A stretch of DNA of 64,000 nt from Sinonovacula constricta. Lineage: Eukaryota > Mollusca > Bivalvia > Cardiida > Solecurtidae. Below the pieces are notes generated by a model that saw only the letters and a list, made by a program, of their open reading frames with translations, had not been told where the DNA came from and made no database searches. Each line of letters opens with the position of its first letter. Within the stretch, counting starts at the first letter, position 1. Positions 1 through 10,799 of this stretch are shown piece by piece. A program made the translations under genes and the position numbers. The stretch is taken from contig CM017558.1 in NCBI GenBank assembly GCA_007844125.1, positions 49,446,772-49,510,771 of the forward strand. Reading direction: 5' to 3'.

Positions 1-135
1 GAACAGTTTCCTAAAGAAGTGGCGGATAAACGTCGACGACTTGTGCCCAAGATGAAGGAAGCCAGAAATAAGGGTAAAAACGCGTGGATTTCATACGACA
101 CGCTGTATGTGGACGGCCGGGCGGTACGGGAGTAG

Positions 136-302
136 GGGTACGATGGGGGTGACATAAAAGTGCTATCTTGGAACGTTAATGGACTTTCCAGTGCTAAAAA
201 GGACGATCCGGCTTTTGTTGACTATTTATCAAAATTTGATATTGTTTTTCTATATGAGACATGGGCAAATGCCTCCAGTGACATCGAGTTTAATGGTTTT
301 AA
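136..302 (+). pseudogene. LINE ORF2 N-terminal stub, tandem unit 1
   Basis: These are the first ~55 codons of the endonuclease domain (motif SWNVNG, later LYETW), directly after the ORF1 TAG at 133-135 and in the same frame. The coding sequence is cut at 302, where flanking DNA starts. An almost identical stub is at 1935-2101. Confidence 0.8.
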
Positions 303-1349
303 TCCCTCTTCAATCATTATTTTACTTTACACTTTACATGTATGCTGCTAGTTTGTTATTTGGACCTATCCGTGACACAGAAAAATCAAGTTTGTTGTGT
401 AAGTTTAAGTTATATCCTTAATTGCTAGACATATATGGCGCAATCATTTCTTTTCAACTCGGCATACATCCTCCGAAAATCGCGAGTATCCGAAATATCT
501 ACATGCTGTTTCAAAAGCTGGTTTGAGCTACTTCCCTTTACTTTCTGCAGCAGTGTAAGGGGATAAACACCAATAAATAAGTATGTAATATAGAGGTTAG
601 ACGTCGTTTAATACGACTTTCTATGTTCCATAGTAAATCGCGAAAAGTTTTAAACAAATTGTACCATGACCCAGTAGTGATTGACCCCCATATCCATACA
701 TAGGTGATCAGTGTTATTCATTGCTATTCATTGCCTATTAGAAAAAAACCTAACATAAGCCAACTTTCATTAAATTTATTAAGATTACGATTCATTGAAA
801 ACACATACTGTCAATGTCTCAGTCGTTAACCCACAAATGTCACTGAAATATGTTCTTTTGTTGTGTAGAACAGTCCATTATTGTGCATAGGCGTTCAAGA
901 TTTTTACTTTCTTTACATGGTCTTAGCCTCCTTTTGACTCCAAGTGATTATCTTCGTAATAGGAAATCTTATCCTAAAACATAAAGTTACACTTTTATAT
1001 GAAAGGAGAAGTCAACAGGTTATACTTCCGTTCAATTCTAGAGATTCGAAACATCGCTCTGTACCAAATGGGGTAGAAGGAAGCTCAATGTGAACATACT
1101 GTTAAGATATGTGTCAGATTCTTTTATTCGTTGTTTACCATTGTCATGCTTTTTGTTTTTCATTGGTTAAAATATTCTTTTTACTTATGTTTTTTACGGT
1201 TTGCGGAGACGGCATGACCTTCAATCATAAATACTGCTTCACTCACAGTTATAATACGCATTGATTGTAGTTCATTAATCAATATCACATCGAATGATTT
1301 CCCACTGGGAAAAAAATAATTGGTCAGGTATACACGACCTTGGTGTTTG

Positions 1350-1934
1350 AAAAGGCTCTGGGCCTTGGCAGAGGAGCGCAACAAAGTGATAAATAAGAGA
1401 CTAAAAGTAGTCGAAGAGAAAGTGGAGGGTTGTGATATTTCCCAGGACAAGTTGTATGATAGGGTATTAGAATTAGAAGCCGGAAAGAATGCTTTAAAGG
1501 ATGACATTGTTTATATGCAATCACAGTCCATGCGAAATAATTTAGTATTTGCAAACATCGAGGAGATTAGTAACGAGTTAGGTGATGACACTGAAAAGAT
1601 TCTCCGATCGTTTCTAGAAGAAAAGATGAAGATAGCTAAAGAATGCACAGAGAAAATTAAGTTTGACAGGGTTCACAGAATGGGTGCGAGGAAGAGCAAT
1701 GGAAGCCAAATGATAGAAGCAAAATTTAACCGATTCAAAGATAGAGAATTCGTGCGAAAACAGGCCAAAACTCTTAAAGGGACGACTTATTATGTAAACG
1801 AACAGTTTCCTAAAGAAGTGGCGGATAAACGTCGACGACTTGTGCCCAAGATGAAGGAAGCCAGAAATAAGGGTAAAAACGCGTGGATTTCATACGACAC
1901 GCTGTATGTGGACGGCCGGGCGGTACGGGAGTAG
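1350..1934 (+). pseudogene. LINE ORF1 remnant, tandem unit 2 (coiled coil plus RRM-like domain)
   Basis: This is an open frame of about 195 codons resembling L1-type ORF1 RNA-binding proteins. It has an N-terminal charged heptad-like stretch consistent with a coiled coil, then an RNP-like strand (RNNLVFANI), and a basic C-terminal part with a VNEQFP motif. It ends in TAG at 1932-1934. No ATG starts it: the frame runs in from flanking DNA, because similarity to the LINE-free copy near 37.72 kb stops at about 1349. It is therefore a 5'-truncated ORF1. It differs from the copy at 3149 by K/E, N/D and Q/R changes. The same ORF1 tail also occupies 1-135. ORF1 proteins normally coat LINE RNA, but this copy is probably not expressed as a proper protein. 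Confidence 0.8.
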
Positions 1935-2101
1935 GGGTACGATGGGGGTGACATAAAAGTGCTATCTTGGAACGTTAATGGACTTTCCAGTGCTAAAAAG
2001 GACGATCCGGCTTTTGTTGACTATTTATCAAAATTTGATATTGTTTTTCTATATGAGACATGGGCAAATGCCTCCAGTGACATCGAGTTTAATGGTTTTA
2101 A
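1935..2101 (+). pseudogene. LINE ORF2 N-terminal stub, tandem unit 2
   Basis: This is a second copy of the truncated endonuclease start. It keeps the SWNVNG and ETW motifs, then breaks at 2101 into non-LINE sequence that begins with a CCCTCTTCAATCA motif. The same motif, slightly diverged, occurs at about 32978 outside any LINE, showing that this is host flank. Confidence 0.8.
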
Positions 2102-3148
2102 TCCCTCTTCAATCATTATTTTACTTTACACTTTACATGTATGCTGCTAGTTTGTTATTTGGACCTATCCGTGACACAGAAAAATCAAGTTTGTTGTGTA
2201 AGTTTAAGTTATATCCTTAATTGCTAGACATATATGGCGCAATCATTTCTTTTCAACTCGGCATACATCCTCCGAAAATCGCGAGTATCCGAAATATCTA
2301 CATGCTGTTTCAAAAGCTGGTTTGAGCTACTTCCCTTTACTTTCTGCAGCAGTGTAAGGGGATAAACACCAATAAATAAGTATGTAATATAGAGGTTAGA
2401 CGTCGTTTAATACGACTTTCTATGTTCCATAGTAAATCGCGAAAAGTTTTAAACAAATTGTACCATGACCCAGTAGTGATTGACCCCCATATCCATACAT
2501 AGGTGATCAGTGTTATTCATTGCTATTCATTGCCTATTAGAAAAAAACCTAACATAAGCCAACTTTCATTAAATTTATTAAGATTACGATTCATTGAAAA
2601 CACATACTGTCAATGTCTCAGTCGTTAACCCACAAATGTCACTGAAATATGTTCTTTTGTTGTGTAGAACAGTCCATTATTGTGCATAGGCGTTCAAGAT
2701 TTTTACTTTCTTTACATGGTCTTAGCCTCCTTTTGACTCCAAGTGATTATCTTCGTAATAGGAAATCTTATCCTAAAACATAAAGTTACACTTTTATATA
2801 AAAGGAGAAGTCAACAGGTTATACTTCCGTTCAATTCTAGAGATTCGAAACATCGCTCTGTACCAAATGGGGTAGAAGGAAGCTCAATGTGAACATACTG
2901 TTAAGATATGTGTCAGATTCTTTTATTCGTTGTTTACCATTGTCATGCTTTTTGTTTTTCATTGGTTAAAATATTCTTTTTACTTATGTTTTTTACGGTT
3001 TGCGGAGACGGCATGACCTTCAATCATAAATACTGCTTCACTCACAGTTATAATACGCATTGATTGTAGTTCATTAATCAATATCACATCGAATGATTTC
3101 CCACTGGGAAAAAAATAATTGGTCAGGTATACACGACCTTGGTGTTTG

Positions 3149-3733
3149 AAAAGGCTCTGGGCCTTGGCAGAGGAGCGCAACAAAGTGATAAATGAGAGAC
3201 TTAAAGTAGTCGAAGAGAAAGTGGAGGGTTGTGATATTTCCCAGGACAAGTTGTATGATAGGGTATTAGAATTAGAAGCCGGAAAGAATGCTTTAAAGGA
3301 TGACATTGTTTATATGCAATCACAGTCCATGCGAAATGATTTAGTATTTGCAAACATCGAGGAGATTAGTAACGAGTTAGGTGATGACACTGAAAAGATT
3401 CTCCGATCGTTTCTAGAAGAAAAGATGAAGATAGCTAAAGAATGCACAGAGAAAATTAAGTTTGACAGGGTTCACAGAATGGGTGCGAGGAAGAGCAATG
3501 GAAGCCGAATGATAGAAGCAAAATTTAACCGATTCAAAGATAGAGAATTCGTGCGAAAACAGGCCAAAACTCTTAAAGGGACGACTTATTATGTAAACGA
3601 ACAGTTTCCTAAAGAAGTGGCGGATAAACGTCGACGACTTGTGCCCAAGATGAAGGAAGCCAGAAATAAGGGTAAAAACGCGTGGATTTCATACGACACG
3701 CTGTATGTGGACGGCCGGGCGGTACGGGAGTAG
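3149..3733 (+). CDS. LINE ORF1 (5'-truncated RNA-binding protein)
   Basis: This is the third, LINE-linked copy of ORF1. It encodes about 195 residues: a charged coiled-coil-like first third (EERNKVINERLKVVEEKVEG region), an RNP-like strand (RNDLVFANI), and a basic RRM/C-terminal region. It ends with TAG at 3731-3733. No in-frame ATG precedes the domain and the frame begins inside flanking DNA, so the original N-terminus is missing. ORF2 follows immediately in the same reading frame, with the TAG as the only separator. The family role is binding LINE RNA for retrotransposition. By its truncation this copy is unlikely to be functional. Confidence 0.75.
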   Translation, partial: KRLWALAEERNKVINERLKVVEEKVEGCDISQDKLYDRVLELEAGKNALKDDIVYMQSQSMRNDLVFANIEEISNELGDDTEKILRSFLEEKMKIAKECTEKIKFDRVHRMGARKSNGSRMIEAKFNRFKDREFVRKQAKTLKGTTYYVNEQFPKEVADKRRRLVPKMKEARNKGKNAWISYDTLYVDGRAVRE

Positions 3734-6700
3734 GGGTACGATGGGGGTGACATAAAAGTGCTATCTTGGAACGTTAATGGACTTTCCAGTGCTAAAAAGG
3801 ACGATCCGGCTTTTGTTGACTATTTATCAAAATTTGATATTGTTTTTCTATATGAGACATGGGCAAATGCCTCCAGTGACATCGAGTTTAATGGTTTTAA
3901 ATCTTATAATTTATTTAGGAATTTTAAACATATTAACGCAAGGCGGTGTAGCGGTGGTGTTGCGTTGTTATACAAGGAATCGTTAGATGATGGCATAACT
4001 GTCGAACGTAATTCTGCAAACTCTATAATTTGGATTAAGCTTAACCGTGAGTTCTTTAAAGTTGAAACAGATATATACATATGCGGGGTCTATATATGGC
4101 CCGAAGACTCACCAGCGTATAATGTTGTAGATATTGATTTTTTTTAAAATTTAGAAAATGATGTAAATGAATTTTCACGATTAGGAACTGTGTATATTGC
4201 AGGGGATTTTAATAGTCGTGTTGGTTGTAAAAACGATTGCATATCTCATGATAGTATTAATATTTTTGATGATGCACATTATATGCCAGATAATCACCTC
4301 CGACGGGCCTCACAGGACACCAAATGTAATAGCTTTGGCAGTAGATTGATTGACCTGTGTAAATCCTTAGGATTACGCATAGTAAATGGTAGATTACACA
4401 GAGATTATAACATAGGGTGTTATACTTATGTAACATCTAATGGGGCATCGGTTATTGACTACCTGTTGACACACGAACACAGTTTTTCAAGTTTAGCCGA
4501 TTTCTCAGTCGATAGTATAAATGTGTGGAGCGATCATGCACTGTTATATTTTTGTATATTTTGCAATAATATAGTCATAGAGACCAAAACATATTCAGAT
4601 TTTAAGTATCGTTGGAATGCAGAAAACAGATCAGCTTTTCGCTTCGAATTGCAGCGTAATATAGATCAGTTGGATGCCGCTATGTTAAATATTGATGTAA
4701 AATCGAAAGAGAGTATAAATCTAGCGGTCGGCAATTTTACATCGTTTATAAGAAAGGCGGCTGATCCACTGTTTCAAGTTAATACATCACCATCTAATAG
4801 ACCAGGCTTTAATTCAGGCTCGTGTGCTAAGCAAGCTGCATGGTATGATGATGAATGTGAAACATACAGGACGCGATATCTAGCTGCATTGCGTATTTTT
4901 CATACTCGTAATACAAACCTTAGCCGCGAATATTTCTGTGACTGTAAAAAGCAATATAAAAATTTGTTAAACAAGAAACGAAAATTGTTTGAAATAAAAC
5001 AAATTAACGAGATAGAAAGTTTAAGGAAAAGTAAACCGCGAAAATTTTGGAAGTATTTTAAAAACCCAAATCAAATATCACGTGGCGAATCCTTATCACT
5101 TGAACAATTTCGGGAATATTTTGCTAATTTAGAAAACGATCTATACAAAACGAAAAATACCGAAGCCGAATCGTTTTGTCGCGATCATAACTTTTCCCAG
5201 GATTTAAATGACGAATTAGATTATACTATTTCAAATGATGAAATATTACAAGCAATAAAAAAACTGAAAAGGAATAAGGCCTGCGGTATTGATCGTTTAT
5301 TAAATGAGTATTTCATTGAGTGTAGTGATGTCTTAACACCGTCATTGAGTAAATTGTTTAATGCAATACTAAATTCTGATTGTTTTCCAGATGAATGGGC
5401 GAAGGGGATTATCATACCGTTGTTTAAGAAAGGGGATCAGAATGACGTGGGAAATTATCGTGGAATTACTCTATTAAGTTGTCTCTCAAAACTATTCACA
5501 ACAATTTTGAACTATCGTATTTTGTCTTATTGCGACAAATATAATACATTATCGGACGCGCAGTTTGGCTTTAGAAAGGGACGATCAACAACTGATGCAA
5601 TATTTGCACTTATGTCAATTGTTGAGCATTACCTTAATAACAACAAACGTTTGTATGTAGCATATATTGATATGAAAAAATGTTTTGATAGTATATACAG
5701 AAATGCGCTTTGGTATAAACTGTATAAATGCGGCACAGGTGGGAAAGTATTAAATGTTATTAAAAGTATGTATATTCATGTCAAATCGTGTATCAAGCAC
5801 TGTAACAGCTACTCAGAGTTTTTTGAGTACTCTTTAGGCTTGAAACAAGGGGAGATAATGTCTCCCGTCCTAGTCTCACTATTTTTAGACGACTTAGAAT
5901 CATTTCTAAAGCAGGGTAGCAACTCTGGTTTAAACTTGGATGACATAACCTTGACACTATTGTTATTTGCTGATGACATGGCTGTTCTGGGAAATTCGCC
6001 CAATGATCTGCAAAACAGTTTAAATTTATTGTTTAATTATTGTTCTAAGTGGGGACTAGAAGTTAATGAAGCAAAAACAAAAATAATGTTTTTTAGAAAA
6101 AGGGGAACATTACAACCAGATGAATTATGGACATATAATGGTCTGCCCATAGACGTTGTAGACAGTTTTAATTACCTTGGTACAGTTATAAAATATAACG
6201 GAAGTTTTGTTTTGCATGAAGAACATATTGGAGGTAAAGGGCTTAAAGCTCTAAATACACTATTGTCCAGCTGTAGAAAATACCCATTAAAACCTAATAT
6301 AATGTGTCAGTTGTTTGATGCCTTTGTTGGTTCTATTTTAAATTATTCTGCTGAATCTTGGGGTTTTATGAAAGCAAAAAGCCTAGAAAGAATTCACTTA
6401 AAGTTCTGTAAGCGTATTTTAAAAGTTCGTCTTAACACATGTTCAGCTGGGGTCTATGGTGAATTGTCAAGATACCCGCTTTATATAAGTCGCTATGTTA
6501 AAATAATAAAATACTGGATAAAACTGTTAAATACAGATAACATAATATTACATAAGTTATACGTATTAAACCTCAAGGAGTGTGTAGAGGGAAAAATAAA
6601 CTGGGTCTCTAAAGTTCGAAAATTGTTAAATGATTTTGGTTTCTCTGACGTATTCTTAAACCCAGAATCTGTATTACAAAATACATTTCCACAAATTTTT

Positions 6701-7156
6701 AAACAACGTGTAATTGACTGTTTTATACAAGAATGGAGAGCATCAGTGGAAAGAAGTCCCATTTTGTACGAATATAAACATTTCAAATCAGAATTTACTT
6801 ACGAACGTTACTTAAACGCACTGCCTATTGAGTTTCGATGTATTGTTACCAAATTTAGAATTGTTGGTCACTCTTTGCGGGTTCACACAGGACGTTATGG
6901 TAGACCAAACATTCCTAGAAATGAACGTTTTTGCTTATATTGTGGATCGCAAGACGTAGAGGATGTTTACCATTTTATCTGCATTTGCCCATGCTACACT
7001 AACTTACGTAAAAGTTTTTTGGATCGTGTTTATTACACAAGACCTTCAGTATTTAAATATAATCAGTTAATGTCCTCCCAGGACGAAAACATTTTATTTA
7101 AATTGGCCAAATACATTAAGTCAGCTTTGTTAGTTAGAAACAGTATTGTTGTTTAA
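3734..7156 (+). pseudogene. LINE ORF2: endonuclease / reverse transcriptase, one internal stop
   Basis: This frame of about 1,140 codons encodes an APE-type endonuclease, a reverse transcriptase and a C-terminal zinc knuckle. Endonuclease motifs visible are SWNVNG, ETW, AGDFNSRVG (about 4199) and SDH (about 4531). RT motifs include the fingers region KRNKACGID (about 5270), FKKGDQNDVGNYRGI, QFGFRKGRSTTDA, motif A with YIDMKKCFDS (about 5665), GLKQGEIMSPV and the catalytic FADD (about 5965). A CxxC...H...C knuckle lies near 6931-6990. A single TAA at 4145-4147 interrupts the endonuclease domain; the frame is the same before and after, so this is a point nonsense rather than a frameshift. No ATG opens the frame, which follows the ORF1 TAG directly. 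Otherwise the RT and knuckle are uninterrupted, suggesting recent activity of the family. Confidence 0.9.
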
Positions 7157-7340
7157 ATATTTTACGTTTATTGCTATATAGACAAAAATATCTTATCAGA
7201 CATTGTCTCTTTACTTTTAATGTCGTTTTTTGTCTATACCAGTGATCACACATGTATTTTGATGTAATTACGTGTTTTGTAAGATGATGTACCTTAGTTG
7301 TACAAATCTGAAATAAACTATTCGTTCGTTCGTTCGTTCG
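7157..7340 (+). other. LINE 3' UTR and TTCG-repeat tail
   Basis: A short non-coding stretch follows the ORF2 stop. It contains AATAAA at about 7311-7316 and ends in five to six TTCG units. Such simple-repeat tails usually serve as the 3' end recognised during target-primed reverse transcription. Confidence 0.7.
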
Positions 7341-7344
7341 GTGT

Positions 7345-8520
7345 TGATTGTTTCGCATAGTTCATAACATTGCACCGGTTTCAGAGTTTAAACCTCTGTA
7401 GATTGGCTAAAGTAAATAAGTAAATTCTTTGAATTTTCCGACAAAAGTGGTTGATGATTCCGACCGGGATAAAGAGCAATATTGTGATAAACAGCAAACA
7501 TTCGGTGGCCGGTGATTAGGTAACTTGACTGTCTTAACTGAGGCCGCTGATTCAAATCCCATTGGCTATATTTTGTGTTTTTAAGGTTTTGCCATGGTTA
7601 TAATGACGCGGGCTGTAATGCCATATATTAAATATTTTTTCGCAATAATGCCATGGATAAAAAGTTGCGTGCTGCAATGCCTTGGATAAAATGCTGCATG
7701 TTGTAATGCCATTTATAACAGGTTGCGTGCTCTAATGCCATGGAAAAAATATTGCGTGCCGTAATGCCACAGTGTCTTCCTACTGATCATACATTTCACG
7801 ATGTATAAGCTTACATGCACCCTCTTCAAAGTACATGTTACCTCTTAGTAAAAATACAAGCACCTTTTCTTGGTCTAATAAAATAATAGTTTTAAACCGA
7901 ATGAATGCATGATGATACTATAAATATTATTGTTTTCTATGTATACACGTATTTTGTCATGATGTACTTAGTGCAATTAAAAGTTGTCATAGTTTATCGA
8001 ACTACACCACTTTTAAAAAACCTAGGGCATACCACTATTATATTTTATATATACATTTACATTGTACATAAGAACTAATAAGGCAAAACAAGCTAATACT
8101 TCGCCCATTTTCGAAACATAGCTGACTTTCGGTTTATATGTTTCGCACCATTTTCGAAAAATAGCTGACTTGCGGTTTAAATCTGTCCCAGATACTCTCT
8201 TTCTTTACAAACAATCAGCGCATCGAAAGTTGTCTCTTATTTTACAAAATGTCATAAACCAACTTACTTTTCATAATAATTTGTTAAAAAATATAAATAA
8301 TCACAAAACCATGCATATTTCATGCTGCATTTGTCATTGTAATTATTTAACATGTCAATGTCTACGTTTAAGCTGTGTCATTATAAATAGTGCAGCTTCG
8401 TTTAGAATAGTTTGCAAAAGAAAAGCCAAAACACAGGTACATGTGCAAAGCTTAAATATAATAGTGTTCCGGGGTTTCCCTTATTTAAATGCGTTCATTT
8501 TATTTAAAAATACTGACTTA
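7345..8520. repeat. Duplicated upstream flank, block 1 (paralogous to 37.88-39.23 kb)
   Basis: Non-coding AT-rich DNA with long blocks of similarity to 37881-39228, including the region with repeated TAATGCCATGG-type motifs (about 7610-7770) and the 7800-8500 stretch. No gene is visible. The open frame at 8170-8526 has no support, since its paralogue is not open. Confidence 0.8.
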
Positions 8521-10432
8521 CTTTGACAATGTCCACACAATTTACTAAGAGGGAACCAGAGTATTTGTAAGAAAATTTGGACCTGTTTAAACGAGACTAT
8601 TCTGGTACTTATATATGGACCTTACAGCTTTGCGTGCATCTCCATGTACTATCAATCGATTGAAGAGTAGAGGACGATGTTCTTGTTAAAATTAACATAT
8701 TTATTTCTTATTACAAAGGTCACCGAAAGGTCAATTGATGCATTGCGAGTCAAGGACAAAAATCTCCTAATCAATATTGCACTGTATGAGCAAAATGGAA
8801 AAAAAACACAAGTTAACACCATTTCTACATGATTGGTTAAAATTGTGCGTGATTTTGTTGAAAATTATAATGATTGCATGGTTCATCGCTTGAGCTGTTC
8901 GTCCGTAGAATGACTTTAACATTGAAATGTTGATAATGATTTCATTATTTATATACTGCTCTGTCGAATACGAAGTCTAAGTCAATATATTTTATCTTAA
9001 TTAATGCCTACATGTAAGTTAATACCGGTAATAGTAGTTTCAGCATTCTTTCTGCATTCTCTGCTTAGACAGATGACATAGTATGCATTTTTGTGAATAC
9101 ATATTATAACTATAAAATCCCAGTTTTATACTTAAATTAATTGATATTAATATTAATTAATTAATAGTATTTCGTTTTTATTGGGTATTTAAATGCTATT
9201 AACTGAGAAATTCAATGCTATTAAGTAAGAAACACAATTAGGTTTAAGTATAGTTAGCCTAAATGAGGCCATGAACTGTTTGACGACTTACAGTAAAATG
9301 CAAATACTTTACATTAACCTAAGATCACAAACTGCTTATACCAAACATCGAGGTGTCTTTGTAACAGCCGAAGTAACGTTGTAAACTGACCTCCCACTGG
9401 TCATTATTTTATATAAAATAATATTGAAATATAGTCATTCTGCTAGAGATTTGGGGAATTTAGCCATTTTTCAAGAGCAGTTAAGTAACACGTCTTGAAC
9501 AATACCCTTTTATAACAGTCACCACCATTGCACAGTATGTTTACTTAGTTTCTCTTACCAAAACCGTTACGACTTAAAATTGTAATCTGTTTGTAAAGAA
9601 ACCAGGGAGGGCAGGACCACATCATAAAAGAAAGGGGCTGCAGTCGAATGACAGCTATATCTCTCGCCGATGCAGTTTGTTTGCAAAAGTGACATATATA
9701 TTTATCAAAGCTATAACGAGTTTTTAACCAAGAAACCAAAAGTTTAACAATATTACGTTGATAATATTGCACAACATATAAATGCACCTTACTTACTCGT
9801 GTAATAATGTCCCACATTTGTAAATAAAAAAAACAACGTTGTATAAAAGCATAAGTTTGCCAATATTTGTTATATCTTCATAGCTTATTATAACGCAGTT
9901 TAATGTCGAATGCAAAATCGCAAAAAAACATATGACTTATAAAATGATTAAAACAAAAGATAACAGCCTTACACTATACCTCTTATGACCCGTTAAAGTG
10001 AAAATCTATCAAGCTTGACCTATGCAATTTTCAAGTGTTTTATTTATTTTATATGTCACACTACTTTTTGGAATGGCAAGGCAGTTTTCGCCGAGATGTT
10101 CTAAACGCTGCGACACTTGCGAAAAAAAAAATAATCTTAAGAAGTTGAGGAAGACTAGTGTTTTTCTAGGTCGGTGACTAAGTGGTGTGTTTCTTGTTTA
10201 GTTTAGTATACTTATGTAATTGGCGATTCCTACCAATAAAGTCGGCATTGGTAAATATCCAGGCTTACCTTACGTTGACATCCTTTAATAGGTCAAACGT
10301 GGGTTAGACATCTAAAGTAATAAAGGTAAAGGAACATTTAATTAGTGTTGACTGGCCGCGAGTAGTAAGCACGATACAGGGTCCGTCCTCAGTGCCTCCG
10401 AACTTCAGCTTTTTGATAAAGGCTTCAATAAT

Positions 10433-10567
10433 AAGAATATATGACAAAGTCCTATGAGCATTGCAACATATACCAAACTTCGAAAAGGCACAGAACAAAG
10501 GTATTTCACATGCAAGCCAAGCGAAAAGTAAGAACAAATTTGTGATGAGTCATTTAACGAAAAGAGA
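10433..10567. repeat. ~135-bp dispersed segment, copy in the gene 1 upstream region
   Basis: It matches 41446-41578 (shared motifs GACAAAGTCCTATGAGCATT and CACATGCAAGCCAA) but is missing from the equivalent gene 3 position near 50540. It is therefore an insertion about 230 bp upstream of the gene 1 ATG, or a loss from gene 3. No coding capacity is seen. Confidence 0.7.
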
Positions 10568-10674
10568 CTTATTTAACCATAGAAAGAATAACTTGCTAAC
10601 TTCACTTTGAACCATTTTTTTCAAACACTAATCACTTCAGTGCGTTGACGCTTTGATTGACGTCGTTATCATAC

Positions 10675-10680
10675 TATAAA
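10675..10680 (+). promoter_or_regulatory. TATA-like box, HSPA12-like gene 1
   Basis: TATAAA lies 120 bp upstream of the ATG and is conserved in position in gene 3 (50648-50654). A TGACGTCG, one base from a CRE, lies at about 10658-10665 but is AACGTCG in gene 3. I see no clear heat-shock element (inverted nGAAn array) in this proximal region. Promoter function is inferred from position only. Confidence 0.4.
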
Positions 10681-10733
10681 CTACAAACAACACTTCATTG
10701 TTCTTGCTATTTCGTTTCACACATAATAATTAT

Positions 10734-10734
<1 letters not shown>

Positions 10735-10772
<38 letters not shown>
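10735..10772. repeat. (TAA)n microsatellite in the gene 1 5' UTR region
   Basis: About a dozen TAA/ATA triplets lie just upstream of the gene 1 ATG. The same place in gene 3 (about 50698-50709) has only about three, so the microsatellite expanded or contracted after duplication. Read through, it would give a poly-Asn run, but the true start is the ATG at 10800. Confidence 0.85.
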
Positions 10773-10776
<4 letters not shown>

Positions 10777-10799
10777 GTCTAACACACAGGAGATCTAGA

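Larger units (their letters stand above)
1..3900 (+). repeat. 1,799-bp direct tandem repeat of LINE 5' part plus flanking DNA
   Basis: Three consecutive copies share a 1,799-bp period: a partial one (1-302) cut by the window edge, a full one (303-2101) and a third (2102-3900) that reads on into the complete LINE. Each full unit has about 1,047 bp of non-LINE flank followed by about 750 bp of LINE (ORF1 remainder and the first residues of ORF2). The copies differ at only a handful of bases seen by eye, for example near 1395/3194, 1540/3339 and 1708/3507, so the duplication is recent. At the internal joins (302/303 and 2101/2102) the LINE endonuclease coding sequence runs directly into the flank. 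In the third copy the same point continues into coding sequence. More copies may lie left of the window. Confidence 0.92.
3149..7340 (+). mobile_element. LINE (non-LTR retrotransposon), 5'-truncated, nearly intact ORF2
   Basis: The element contains the ORF1 remainder (3149-3733), ORF2 (3734-7156), a 3' UTR of about 160 bp with an AATAAA at about 7311, and a terminal (TTCG)n tail at 7320-7340. The boundaries come from comparison with a LINE-free paralogous segment: left flank similarity to 37.2-37.72 kb ends at 3148, and right flank similarity resumes at 7345 against 37.88 kb. About 160 bp of the LINE-free copy (37721-37880) has no counterpart, so I see no clean target site duplication and the insertion may have removed target DNA. 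The microsatellite-like tail and C-terminal zinc knuckle are typical of several LINE clades; I do not assign one. Confidence 0.88.
8521..10799. repeat. Duplicated upstream flank of HSPA12-like gene 1 (paralogous to 47.78-50.74 kb)
   Basis: This is colinear with 47783-50735 and reaches the start codon of gene 1. It is non-coding. The copies differ by indels: this one carries a ~135-bp segment at 10433-10567 absent from the gene 3 promoter, while the gene 3 copy carries the pogo-like insertion at 49138-49840. Short open frames here are not conserved between copies. Confidence 0.82.

Noticed and set aside
1320..1349. Start of LINE ORF1 at 1320
   Set aside because: The first codon there is TTG, and the first ~10 codons match LINE-free flank at 37.69-37.72 kb, so they are not ORF1.
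8170..8526. 118-codon open frame in the upstream flank
   Set aside because: The paralogous stretch at 38.9-39.2 kb is not open in the same way, and no recognisable domain is present.
10698..10799. Start of HSPA12-like gene 1 upstream of 10800, adding a poly-Asn N-terminus
   Set aside because: The poly-Asn is the TAA microsatellite in the 5' UTR; gene 3 aligns from the ATG at 10800 and lacks the run.
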